DNA of 64,000 nt from Cyclobacteriaceae bacterium. Its GTDB lineage: Bacteria; Bacteroidota; Bacteroidia; Cytophagales; Cyclobacteriaceae. The stretch is from positions 496,001 to 560,000 of the forward strand of contig JAHBTX010000001.1 of the NCBI GenBank assembly GCA_019638395.1, given 5' to 3'. Both the position numbers and the translations under genes were made by a program. Positions 9,778 through 18,854 of the stretch are shown here, piece by piece (the stretch's first letter is position 1; each line of letters opens with the position of its first letter). Below the pieces are notes generated by a model. It was not told the DNA's origin. It did no database searches and saw only the letters and a list, made by a program, of their open reading frames with translations.

Positions 9778-9814
9778 ACCATGAGTGCACCATAGCTTCG
9801 CTAAGGTACATGGT
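9778..9814. repeat. Imperfect 37-base hairpin
   Basis: ACCATG at 9778-9783 pairs with CATGGT at 9809-9814. Inside, ACC/GGT and TAGC/GCTA extend the stem around a TTC loop, with a small asymmetric bulge. No T-run follows, so it is not a standard terminator. It lies between divergent genes; a regulator-binding site or an RNA structure in a long leader are both possible. Confidence 0.4.
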
Positions 9815-9894
9815 GAGAGTAACGTGCGATAAAAAAGTTTCGATTAACTAAACAACATCAGTTGAGAAAGTAAAAAAAACTTACACGCTGGTTG

Positions 9895-9923
9895 TTTCCA
9901 TCACTAAACTGTAACTACATTTA
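9895..9923 (+). promoter_or_regulatory. Candidate promoter of the histone H1-like gene
   Basis: TTTC (9895-9898), 17 bases, then TACATTTA (9916-9923), a near match to the Bacteroidota TAnnTTTG -7 box. The box begins exactly 70 bases before the ATG at 9986, the same distance as in the second H1-like gene at 18169. Confidence 0.35.
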
Positions 9924-9985
9924 CAAAAGGCGATTAACAATGATTGCTCAAGTTCAAAACTCCAACCAAAATAAATCCTAGTCCC

Positions 9986-10321
9986 ATGGCAAAGAAAGCG
10001 AAGAAGGCTGCTAAGAAAGGGAAAGCTAAACCTAAGAAAGCAGCTAAAAAGTCGGCAAAAAAAGTAGTAAAAAAGGTAGCTAAAAAGGCAGCCAAAAAAG
10101 CGAAGAAAGCTGTTAAGAAAGTAGCTAAGAAGGCAAAGCAAGTGGTGAAGAAGGTAAAAAAAGTAGTAAAGAAATCAGCCCCTAAAAAGCCAGCCCCTAA
10201 AAAAGTAGCTGCTCCGGCTCCAGCCCCGGTTCCTGCACCTACTCCGGTTGTGATTACACCAGTGCCAGCACCAACCCAGGAAACTACGAGTGGTGAAAGC
10301 GAAGGATCGGGATCCATCTGA
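9986..10321 (+). CDS. Histone H1-like lysine/alanine-rich DNA-binding protein
   Basis: 111 residues from the ATG at 9986. An upstream in-frame ATG (9944) would add a non-basic extension and is less likely. Residues 1-75 are almost entirely Lys/Ala/Val in KKAAKK-like repeats (KKAKKAAKKGKAKPKKAAKK), matching the C-terminal-tail type of eukaryotic H1 and of bacterial Hc1/AlgP-like proteins. A Pro/Ala linker (PAPAPVPAPTPVVITP) leads to an acidic tail (ESEGSGSI). Such proteins bind and compact DNA without sequence specificity. It is monocistronic, with its own promoter candidate and a strong terminator. The antisense frame is also long only because of the repetitive codons. Confidence 0.8.
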   Translation: MAKKAKKAAKKGKAKPKKAAKKSAKKVVKKVAKKAAKKAKKAVKKVAKKAKQVVKKVKKVVKKSAPKKPAPKKVAAPAPAPVPAPTPVVITPVPAPTQETTSGESEGSGSI

Positions 10322-10632
10322 TAAACTTATTTTAAACAGTTAAGAGAGCTACGCACTTTGCGTGGCTCTTTTTTTTAATGGGAGTTGCTTAAAACCTTTA
10401 AACGGGATTATGCATTTCGCCAACCATTCAAATTTTTCATTCCATCATCAAGGTTCACTCTCTAATGTTCTGCTGGATAAATCTGGCTGCCTGATGCGAG
10501 AAAATTTGAACAACGCGTAAGCCTCATTATTCCAGTAAACCAATCTTTTTACTTTCAGGTTGGTGCAAGGGGTTTACCCGAATTGTAGTAATTTGCCCTT
10601 CCACCTTAGTAATTCTTTACCAATACATTTAT
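10322..10632. other. Intergenic region with terminator, no further gene seen
   Basis: This 311-base spacer contains the terminator of the H1-like gene at its left end. The remainder is AT-rich with stops in all frames. A distant inverted pair (TTCAAATTTTTC near 10427 and GAAAATTTGAA near 10500) is too widely spaced to interpret. The promoter of the prohibitin-like gene presumably lies in the last 100 bases. Confidence 0.5.
10345..10377 (+). terminator. Rho-independent terminator after the H1-like gene
   Basis: AGAGCTACGC (10345-10354) pairs with GCGTGGCTCT (10360-10369) through ten base pairs including one wobble, and is followed by an uninterrupted run of T. Confidence 0.88.
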
Positions 10633-11448
10633 ATGAATAACCGCAGACTACCCTTCATTATCCTTACGGTGATTGCCTTCATCGTAATTCTGGCATTATC
10701 GTCCAGCTTGTTTTACACCATTAGCGCAACAGAACGAGCCGTATTATTCTATCCCTTTGGTCAGGGATTGGATAAAGACAATATCAAAGAACCGGGCACA
10801 CACATGAAAGCCCCCTGGAACGATGTATATATCTACCAGGTAAATGAAACATCGGCCGAAGAAAACATGGATGTTTTGGATAAGAACGGTTTATCTATAC
10901 ATATTGATGTAGCTGTGCGCTACTCGCCCATTGCCAATAAAATTGGTTATATCCACGAACAGTTTACACGAAGTTATGAATCGGTTTTAGTAATACCCGA
11001 AGTGCGCTCAACCGTGCGCCAGGTAATGGGGCGCTATACGGCCGAAGAAATCTATTCCACCAAACGGGCAGAGGTAGAACTATCTATTAAGACAGAAACC
11101 GAAAAAATTCTAAACATCAATAACGTGCATGCTACTGCAGTTTTGATCAAATCAATCCGGCTACCAGAACAAATAAAAGGAGCGATTGAAAATAAGTTAC
11201 AACAAGAGCAAGAAGCCCTTGCCTACCAATTCAGGCTGGACAAAGAAAAAAGTGAAGCCGAACGAAAGCGCATACAGGCCGAAGGCGAAGCCCGCGCCAA
11301 TAACATTATCAATAACAGTTTAACCGATAAGTTGTTAAAAATGCGGGGCATTGAGGCCACACTTGAACTTTCCAAATCGCCTAATAGTAAAGTAGTAGTA
11401 ATTGGCAGTGGAAAAGACGGAATGCCCCTGATTTTAGGAAATAACTAA
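10633..11448 (+). CDS. Prohibitin-like SPFH/Band 7 membrane protein
   Basis: 271 residues. One N-terminal transmembrane helix (about 6-28) is followed by the SPFH/prohibitin domain: ATERAVLFYPFGQGLDKDNI, PGTHMKAPWNDVYIYQV, IDVAVRYSP and RQVMGRYTAEEIYSTKR. A charged coiled-coil region rich in Glu, Lys and Arg covers about 185-235 (KEKSEAERKRIQAEGEARAN), ending with a short hydrophobic tail. Prohibitin homologues oligomerise into membrane rings that organise membrane domains and often modulate FtsH-type proteolysis. It stands alone upstream of citrate synthase with about 75 bases between them. Its specific partner here is unknown. Confidence 0.88.
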   Translation: MNNRRLPFIILTVIAFIVILALSSSLFYTISATERAVLFYPFGQGLDKDNIKEPGTHMKAPWNDVYIYQVNETSAEENMDVLDKNGLSIHIDVAVRYSPIANKIGYIHEQFTRSYESVLVIPEVRSTVRQVMGRYTAEEIYSTKRAEVELSIKTETEKILNINNVHATAVLIKSIRLPEQIKGAIENKLQQEQEALAYQFRLDKEKSEAERKRIQAEGEARANNIINNSLTDKLLKMRGIEATLELSKSPNSKVVVIGSGKDGMPLILGNN

Positions 11449-11486
11449 ATCTTTAAAAGTCATTTTTTTCTGATTAACCTACCCTA

Positions 11487-11494
11487 TATCTTTA
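11487..11494 (+). promoter_or_regulatory. Candidate -7 promoter box for citrate synthase
   Basis: TATCTTTA, close to the Bacteroidota TAnnTTTG consensus, lies 36 bases before the citrate synthase ATG with T-rich sequence (TTTT at about 11466) 17 bases upstream. This suggests gltA has its own promoter rather than relying on the prohibitin gene. Confidence 0.3.
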
Positions 11495-11522
11495 AAACTT
11501 TAAAGAACTAACTACTTATATC

Positions 11523-12809
11523 ATGGCTAAACAAGCAGAACTTATTATAGACGGAAAATCATACAAGTTCCCGGTTATTGAAGGATCGGAAGGAGAAATG
11601 GGTATCGATATCAGCAACCTGCTGGAAGAAACCGGAGCTGTAACCCTCGACTTTGGCTATAAGAATACAGGCGCTACCAAAAGTGCAATCACTTTTTTAG
11701 ATGGCGACAAAGGTATTTTACGCTACCGCGGCTATTCCATTGAAGACCTGGCGGCCAAGTCAAACTTTCTGGAAGTTTCGTACCTGTTAATATTTGGTGA
11801 ATTACCAAGCACCGACCAGTTAGCCAAATTTTCGAACGACATCAAGAACCACACCATGGTGCATGAAGACATTAAAAAAATTCTGGATGGCTTCCCTTCT
11901 ACTTCGCACCCCATGGGTGTGCTGGCATCGTTGTTTTGCGCACAAACCGCATTCTATCCCGAGTCGTTAGATCCAAACCGTTCAGCCGAAGGTGTATATC
12001 TTAGCATTGTACGCTCATTAGCCAAAATGCCAACCTTTGCTGCATGGGCATATAAAAATGCCGTAGGACATCCGGTAAACTATCCCGATAACAACCTGAA
12101 CTATTGCTCCCGCTTTCTTAAAATGATGTTTGCCTTGCCGGCAGATCATTACGAGGTGGATCCGGTAGTATCCGATGCATTGGATAAGCTCTTGATTCTG
12201 CATGCCGACCACGAGCAGAATTGTTCAACTTCAACAGTTAGAATTGTAGGCTCATCCAAGGCCAGTATTTATTCATCCATCTCAGCGGGTATAAATGCGT
12301 TGTGGGGGCCATTGCACGGTGGTGCCAACCAAGAAGTTATTCTGATGCTGGAGCAGATTAAGAAAGACGGTGGCGATACCGATAAGTGGATTGCCAAGGC
12401 AAAAGATAAAAACGATCCGTTCCGCCTGATGGGCTTTGGCCACCGGGTTTATAAGAACTTCGACCCGCGCGCTAAAATCATTAAAAAAGCAGCTGACGAT
12501 GTGCTTGAAAAACTGGGAGTAAATGATCCTACCCTGGAAATTGCCATGAAGCTGGAAGAAGTAGCGCTGCGCGATCCGTACTTCATTGAGCGGAAACTTT
12601 ACCCAAATGTAGATTTCTATTCAGGAATTATTTACCGGGCATTGGGTATTCCGGTAGATATGTTTACGGTTATGTTTGCCATTGGCCGTTTACCGGGTTG
12701 GATTGCCCAATGGAAAGAACTTCGCGAAAACAAAGAACCTATCGGCAGACCGCGCCAGATTTATACCGGCCAAAACCTGCGCGAGTACGTTCCAATTGCA
12801 AAACGCTAA
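11523..12809 (+). CDS. gltA: Citrate synthase
   Basis: 428 residues, the length of the hexameric type II bacterial enzyme. It condenses oxaloacetate and acetyl-CoA to citrate in the TCA cycle. Catalytic residues are in place: His265 in GPLHGGANQE, His307 in MGFGHRVYKNFDPRA and Asp364 in PNVDFYSG, matching His264, His305 and Asp362 of the E. coli enzyme. HADHEQNCSTSTVR is the usual substrate-pocket block. The N-terminal beta domain (AELIIDGKSYKFPVIEGSEG) is typical of the NADH-sensitive Gram-negative type. A terminator-like hairpin follows. Confidence 0.97.
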   Translation: MAKQAELIIDGKSYKFPVIEGSEGEMGIDISNLLEETGAVTLDFGYKNTGATKSAITFLDGDKGILRYRGYSIEDLAAKSNFLEVSYLLIFGELPSTDQLAKFSNDIKNHTMVHEDIKKILDGFPSTSHPMGVLASLFCAQTAFYPESLDPNRSAEGVYLSIVRSLAKMPTFAAWAYKNAVGHPVNYPDNNLNYCSRFLKMMFALPADHYEVDPVVSDALDKLLILHADHEQNCSTSTVRIVGSSKASIYSSISAGINALWGPLHGGANQEVILMLEQIKKDGGDTDKWIAKAKDKNDPFRLMGFGHRVYKNFDPRAKIIKKAADDVLEKLGVNDPTLEIAMKLEEVALRDPYFIERKLYPNVDFYSGIIYRALGIPVDMFTVMFAIGRLPGWIAQWKELRENKEPIGRPRQIYTGQNLREYVPIAKR

Positions 12810-12833
12810 TTAAACTTTTTGAAATACATTCTG

Positions 12834-12864
12834 AAGGCTGGATGTATGTCCGGCCTTTACTTTT
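12834..12864 (+). terminator. Terminator-like hairpin between gltA and the ACBP gene
   Basis: AAGGCTGG (12834-12841) pairs with CCGGCCTT (12850-12857), one wobble, followed by TACTTTTT. It is short and lies only 13 bases before the next ATG, so it may attenuate rather than fully stop transcription. Confidence 0.55.
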
Positions 12865-12878
12865 TAAATCAATTCAAT

Positions 12879-13142
12879 ATGGCACTTATCGATGATTTTA
12901 ATGCGGCCGTTGCCCGCTCAAAAGAGTTAACCAAACGCCCCACCAACGAAGAGTTGCTGAACCTGTACGCACTCTTTAAGCAAGCCACCGAAGGCGATGT
13001 AACAGGCGAGCGGCCCGGTGGATTTGATTTTAAAGCCATTGCCAAATTTGATGCGTGGGCTTTACTCAAAGGCATTGGTAAAGAACAAGCCATGCAGCAA
13101 TACATCAATCTGGTTACCAACCTTCATCAAAACTACGCATAG
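12879..13142 (+). CDS. Acyl-CoA-binding protein (ACBP)
   Basis: 87 residues from the ATG at 12879, the typical length of a stand-alone ACBP. Diagnostic blocks are NEELLNLYALFKQATEGDV, RPGGFDF and KFDAWALLKGIGKEQAMQQYI. These match the four-helix ACBP fold with the conserved Tyr and Lys residues that hold the CoA moiety. ACBPs bind long-chain acyl-CoA in the cytosol and buffer or transport it. They are widespread in eukaryotes and patchy in bacteria, but common in Bacteroidota. It is four bases upstream of rsmE, suggesting co-transcription. An upstream in-frame ATG at 12819 overlaps the hairpin and is unlikely. Confidence 0.93.
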   Translation: MALIDDFNAAVARSKELTKRPTNEELLNLYALFKQATEGDVTGERPGGFDFKAIAKFDAWALLKGIGKEQAMQQYINLVTNLHQNYA

Positions 13143-13145
13143 GTC

Positions 13146-13841
13146 TTGAACCTGTTCTACCAGCCGGAAATACCCAATGGCATACTCCATCTTGATGAAG
13201 ATGAATCGCGCCACGCCATAAAAGTATTGCGCATGCAGGTTGGCGAAGTATTGCATGTAACAGATGGAGCCGGTAATTTTTACCGGGCGAGCGTGGCAAT
13301 TGCCGATGCCCGCAAATGCACGTTCACCATTCAGGAAACTACTACCACCCCACCCCGCGCTTTCAACATTGCATTAGCTATTGCGCCAACCAAAAACATC
13401 GACCGGATGGAATGGCTGATAGAAAAAGCGGTGGAAGTAGGTGTGGAAGAAATTCAGTTTATGCTATGCCAGAACAGTGAGCGCAAAACAATTAATCGCG
13501 AGCGGCTCTTAAAAATTGCTGTAAGTGCTATGAAACAATCCAGTCAATACCGGCTTCCTTTAGTGCACGACATAAAACCATTTTCAGAAATAGTAGCTGC
13601 CAATTATAGCCAGAAATTTATTTGCTATGTGGATTCAACCAATCCAAACTTGCTGAAGGCGCAAGCCCAACCCAATCAACATTATTTGGTATTGATTGGT
13701 CCGGAAGGAGATTTCAGACCCGGTGAGTTGGAACTGGCGTTACAGAATGGTTTTTCCAAAGTTAGCCTCGGCCCTACCCGGCTACGAACAGAAACGGCTG
13801 CGCTTACTGCATGCCAAACTCTCAATTTCATAAATTTGTAA
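13146..13841 (+). CDS. rsmE: 16S rRNA m3U1498 methyltransferase RsmE
   Basis: 231 residues, starting with TTG. The conserved N-terminus (MNLFYQP, then HLDEDESRHAIKVLRMQVGE) supports this start. The N-terminal PUA-like domain (about 1-70) is followed by a knotted SPOUT methyltransferase domain with PTKNIDRMEWLIEKAVEVG, MLCQNSERK, the SAM-binding knot LVLIGPEGDFRPGELELA and VSLGPTRLRTETAALTA. It methylates N3 of U1498 in the 30S subunit using S-adenosylmethionine. It sits between the ACBP gene (spacing 3) and ligA (spacing 18) in a compact housekeeping run. Confidence 0.95.
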   Translation: MNLFYQPEIPNGILHLDEDESRHAIKVLRMQVGEVLHVTDGAGNFYRASVAIADARKCTFTIQETTTTPPRAFNIALAIAPTKNIDRMEWLIEKAVEVGVEEIQFMLCQNSERKTINRERLLKIAVSAMKQSSQYRLPLVHDIKPFSEIVAANYSQKFICYVDSTNPNLLKAQAQPNQHYLVLIGPEGDFRPGELELALQNGFSKVSLGPTRLRTETAALTACQTLNFINL

Positions 13842-15872
<2,031 letters not shown>

Positions 15873-15927
15873 CACAAAGCACCACTCAAAATTTCAATCA
15901 ACCATTATACTTTAGTAGCTTTCGGCC

Positions 15928-16437
15928 ATGTTTAAACTAAATTTTCTACAAATGCGTACGGAGAGTGCGCTGAAGAAAAATAAAACTCCTCGCAGCAGTA
16001 TGCCCTATAGGCAAGCTGCCCATGCTGGCATTTTATTTACGGTAGAAGACAAACAAAAACATGCCGATGTAAAGGAGTTTATTCATCAATTGGAGCAGGA
16101 TGGTAAGAAAGTGCAGGTATTGGAATACTTGCCCGAAAAAAAAGAGAACTACGAGTTTAAATTTGATTTCTTTACAATAAAGGACATTAACTTTTGGGGA
16201 GTACTACAATCTGCTGTAGCGGAAAAGTTTATTCAAACTCCGTTTGATTATCTGTTTTACATCGACCTGCAACCTAACCCCATCATGCTAAACCTGCTGG
16301 CCAACAGCAAAGCAAACTGCCGGGTAGGAAAATTTCTGGATAGCCAGCAACCATACCTCGAACTGATGATTGAGCAGAACGGCACCAACAAAGGACTAAT
16401 TGAAACGATGTATAATTACACCAAACAACTAAGATGA
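15928..16437 (+). CDS. DUF6913 family conserved Bacteroidota protein
   Basis: 169 residues, soluble, no signal or membrane segment. The N-terminal part is basic (RTESALKKNKTPRSSMPYRQ). The middle contains AGILFTVEDKQKHADVKEFI, EYLPEKKENYEFKFDFFTIKDINFWG and YLFYIDLQPNPIMLNLLANS, which I recognise as the DUF6913 pattern found beside dapA in many Bacteroidota. Function is unknown. Its stop overlaps the dapA start by four bases (ATGA), so the two are translationally coupled, which hints at a role linked to DapA or simply shared expression. Confidence 0.75.
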   Translation: MFKLNFLQMRTESALKKNKTPRSSMPYRQAAHAGILFTVEDKQKHADVKEFIHQLEQDGKKVQVLEYLPEKKENYEFKFDFFTIKDINFWGVLQSAVAEKFIQTPFDYLFYIDLQPNPIMLNLLANSKANCRVGKFLDSQQPYLELMIEQNGTNKGLIETMYNYTKQLR

Positions 16438-17297
16438 AACAATTGATGGGCACGGGTGTTGCACTGGTTACCCCCATGCAGGCGGATGGTTCGATTGATT
16501 ACACAGGACTAAAAAAATTATTAGTACATACCGGTAAGGGAGTGGATTACTATGTGGTGATGGGTACCACTGGTGAATCGGCCACCCTGAGCAAAAAAGA
16601 GAAACAAGCCGTGCTGGATTTTGTACGCAAGCACAACAACCGTAACCTGCCTGTTGTATATGGTATTGGCGGAAACAATACCGAAAGCGTATTGGAAGAA
16701 ATCATTCATACCGACTTAACCGGTGTAGCGGCCATACTTTCAGTTAGTCCGTATTACAATAAGCCTTCGCAGGAAGGAATCTATCAGCACTTTAAGGCAA
16801 TAGCCCGGGTATCAACCGTGCCGGTTATACTCTACAACGTTCCGGGCCGTACTGCTTCTAACCTTACTGCAGATACAACTTTGCGCTTAGCACAACTGGA
16901 CAATATCGTTGGAATAAAGGAAGCCTCGGGCAACCTGGAGCAATGCATTAAGATTGCAAAGGAAAAACCCAGGGACTTCATGCTGATTTCAGGCGATGAT
17001 ATGCTTACACTCGCCTTGTATGCTACGGGCGCAGTAGGTGTAATCTCGGTATTGGCCAACGCTTATCCCCTCGTGTTCAAAAAAATGAGAGACTATATTT
17101 TGGCGGGTAAACTCGCAGCCGCACAAAAGGAGCAGTTCAAATTAGTGAACATAAATGGCCCCATGTATGAGGAAGGGAACCCTGTAGGCATCAAATACCT
17201 GTTGAGCCTTTTGAACGTTTGTCAACATCATGTTCGGTTGCCATTGGTTAATCCTTCGGATTATCTTAAGAAGAAGATTGAAGCCAACAGGTTTTAA
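16434..17297 (+). CDS. dapA: 4-hydroxy-tetrahydrodipicolinate synthase
   Basis: 287 residues, a complete TIM-barrel class I aldolase. It condenses pyruvate with aspartate semialdehyde in lysine and diaminopimelate synthesis. Key features: the GTTGES motif (44-49), Tyr134 in ILYNVPGRT, and the Schiff-base Lys162 in IVGIKEASGN. The ISGDDMLTLALYATGAVGVI block is also canonical. The start overlaps the DUF6913 stop (ATGA). It is the last gene of the plus-strand run, followed by a long non-coding stretch. Confidence 0.95.
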   Translation: MKQLMGTGVALVTPMQADGSIDYTGLKKLLVHTGKGVDYYVVMGTTGESATLSKKEKQAVLDFVRKHNNRNLPVVYGIGGNNTESVLEEIIHTDLTGVAAILSVSPYYNKPSQEGIYQHFKAIARVSTVPVILYNVPGRTASNLTADTTLRLAQLDNIVGIKEASGNLEQCIKIAKEKPRDFMLISGDDMLTLALYATGAVGVISVLANAYPLVFKKMRDYILAGKLAAAQKEQFKLVNINGPMYEEGNPVGIKYLLSLLNVCQHHVRLPLVNPSDYLKKKIEANRF

Positions 17298-17870
17298 CGG
17301 TGAGGTGTTTTGCCCTGGCACAATCGTGTAACTACATTTTGCTAGCTCAACAGGTTCATTTTGCCTATGGAGGAAATTAATTTAAAAATTTTTTATAAAA
17401 TTTTCACGCCCGCTTTCCCCGATAAAATAACCCTGCATTTAGCCTACATAATACGCTTGGGGTAAACGCTGTTTTGCGCTTTCAGCTATCTGTTAAAATT
17501 TAAAAGCAAGTGCCTTTGTGGCCGTGTACTGGCTGCGATATGTTTTCAGCAACCAGCATAAACAACCTGGCATTATACAAGGGCATTTATAATAAAATTC
17601 CGTTTAGTTTTTAGCAATGCTTTAGCAGATGGTTCACTTTTAAAACAACATTTTTACTATAAAAAATTACCAAAAGCCTATTTCAAGCTATGGACTAAAA
17701 CAACTATAGCAACTTATTGAGATTCAAATAAAACAATTACCAATAACCACAACTACATGAAAGGATAAACAGAAGCGTACATGCAGGCATAAATACGCCT
17801 TCACGCTCACCCGATTTACAGTTAATCTGAATTTTTTATCGATCTGTTATAGCAAAACCTCTTTACTGAT

Positions 17871-17899
17871 TACATCAACTTGTACAGGTAATTGATGTA
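17871..17899. repeat. Inverted repeat in the SWIB upstream region
   Basis: TACATCAA (17871-17878) and TTGATGTA (17892-17899) are perfect inverted copies around a 13-base centre that itself contains the palindrome TGTACA. A dimeric-regulator site or a small hairpin is possible; it lies about 200 bases before the predicted promoter. Confidence 0.35.
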
Positions 17900-18076
17900 T
17901 AATTATCCGCTAAGCAACTTACGTTCTGACTACATTCTTTACCAAAATAGTATAGCACATCAACTCATACTTACTGGCTGATGCAAGCTCCATACGGGCT
18001 AAAATTTGATCGATAAAAACATGTCTTCAATAGCGGTATCGGGCCCCGTTCTCCTATGAGAGAACCGAACACCTTA

Positions 18077-18106
18077 TTTAATTATTCAGATAACTTATTA
18101 CATTTG
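18077..18106 (+). promoter_or_regulatory. Candidate promoter of the H1/SWIB gene
   Basis: TTTA (18077-18080), 18 bases, then TACATTTG (18099-18106), an exact match to the Bacteroidota TAnnTTTG -7 box. The box starts 70 bases before the ATG, as in the other H1-like gene. Confidence 0.5.
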
Positions 18107-18168
18107 AGGCCAATTCCGGGCATCTGTATAATAACTCCGGAAGAAACCACTAAACACTATTTATTGCT

Positions 18169-18534
18169 ATGGCAAAAAAAGTAAAGAAGGCAGCCAAAAA
18201 AGCTGCCAAGAAACCTGCTAAGAAGGTTGCAAAAAAAGCTGCGAAGAAAGTAGTTAAAAAAGCCGCCAAGAAAAAGTCGGCTCGCAAGCCTAATGCTGCT
18301 TTCATGGTTGCACTAACTCCTAACGCGGCATTAGGTGCCGTTATCGGAAGCAAACCCGTTCCCCGCACTGAGATCATCAAGAAGTTGTGGGCTTACATTA
18401 AAAAGAACGGCTTGCAGGATTCTAAGAACAAGCGCATGATTAATGCCGATGAAAAACTGAAAGTTGTTTTCGGTGGCAAGAGTCAGGTGTCTATGTTCGA
18501 TCTGGCAAAACTTATTGGCAAAAACGCCAAGTAA
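18169..18534 (+). CDS. Histone H1-like tail fused to a SWIB/MDM2 domain
   Basis: 121 residues. Residues 2-42 are Lys/Ala repeats (KKVKKAAKKAAKKPAKKVAK) like an H1 tail. From about residue 45 the sequence becomes a SWIB domain: PNAALGAVIGSKPVPRTEII, KKLWAYIKKNGLQD, NKRMINADEKLKVVFGGK and VSMFDLAKLIGKN. SWIB domains occur in eukaryotic chromatin remodellers and in chlamydial and some Bacteroidota DNA-associated proteins. The fusion suggests a nucleoid-associated protein that both coats DNA and makes protein contacts. It is monocistronic, with its own promoter candidate and a strong shared terminator. Confidence 0.88.
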   Translation: MAKKVKKAAKKAAKKPAKKVAKKAAKKVVKKAAKKKSARKPNAAFMVALTPNAALGAVIGSKPVPRTEIIKKLWAYIKKNGLQDSKNKRMINADEKLKVVFGGKSQVSMFDLAKLIGKNAK

Positions 18535-18556
18535 TTTTGATCAGATTACTGATGCT

Positions 18557-18588
18557 AAAAAAGTCACGCACGGTGCGTGACTTTTTCT
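18557..18588. terminator. Bidirectional terminator between convergent genes
   Basis: GTCACGCAC (18563-18571) and GTGCGTGAC (18573-18581) form a perfect stem flanked by AAAA on the left and TTTTT on the right, so it can end both the SWIB gene and the convergent minus-strand gene. Confidence 0.88.
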
Positions 18589-18591
18589 TTT

Positions 18592-18846
18592 CTACCTGCC
18601 TTTGAGTTTATCGTTCCAGGCGGCCGCTCTTTTTAATTTGTAAATAGTTCCGTTTGCAAGTGCCTCGGTTAATTTTGAATTGCTGGCTCCCCGCGATGTA
18701 AGATGGAATTCACCACATTCTTCGCACTTGTAAAAGTTAACTGGCCCAGTACCCGGTCTGTAATCAAAATGAACGTGGGCTTCTAACAGTGCATCAACAG
18801 CCAATGTTTCGGTTCTGTAAGCACGTTTTCCTGAATTACAACGCAT
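18592..18846 (-). CDS. Small conserved protein with zinc-ribbon-like cysteines
   Basis: 84 residues from the ATG at 18846; a TTG two codons earlier is also possible. The sequence has a basic N-terminus with MRCNSGKRAYRT, a central HVHFDYRPGTGPVNFYKC, a CEEC pair followed by GEFHLTSRG, and a basic C-terminus. One Cys near the start plus CxxC and nearby His suggest metal binding. I do not know a function. It lies 8 bases beyond the OmpA/PD40 gene on the same strand with no terminator between, so it may be transcribed from its own start in that gap or be uncoupled. Confidence 0.65.
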   Translation of the reverse strand: MRCNSGKRAYRTETLAVDALLEAHVHFDYRPGTGPVNFYKCEECGEFHLTSRGASNSKLTEALANGTIYKLKRAAAWNDKLKGR

Positions 18847-18854
18847 ATCCAAAA

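Larger units (their letters stand above)
9388..9985. other. Intergenic region between the glycan locus and the H1-like gene
   Basis: About 600 bases separate divergent transcription units. I see no convincing coding frame on either strand. It holds the candidate promoter of the glycan locus at its left side, an imperfect hairpin at 9778-9814, and a candidate promoter for the H1-like gene at 9895-9923. The rest shows nothing I can name. Confidence 0.6.
17298..18168. other. Long AT-rich intergenic region upstream of the SWIB gene
   Basis: About 870 bases without a credible gene; only short chance frames occur, such as a 32-codon frame at 17367. It contains an 8-base perfect inverted repeat at 17871-17899 and a good promoter candidate at 18077-18106. 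Unusual for this otherwise compact region. It could hide a non-coding RNA or a decayed gene, but I cannot support either from the sequence. Confidence 0.6.

Noticed and set aside
9934-10317. 127-codon minus-strand frame opposite the H1-like gene
   Set aside because: It is the antisense of Lys/Ala repeats, giving a Phe/Leu/Ala-rich product; the plus strand has the promoter, the terminator and the recognised composition.
17367-17465. 32-codon plus-strand frame starting MEEINLKIF
   Set aside because: Short, AT-biased, no topology or coupling signal; likely chance in an AT-rich spacer.
18150-18380. Minus-strand frame opposite the SWIB gene
   Set aside because: Same antisense effect of repetitive codons; the SWIB domain is clear on the plus strand.
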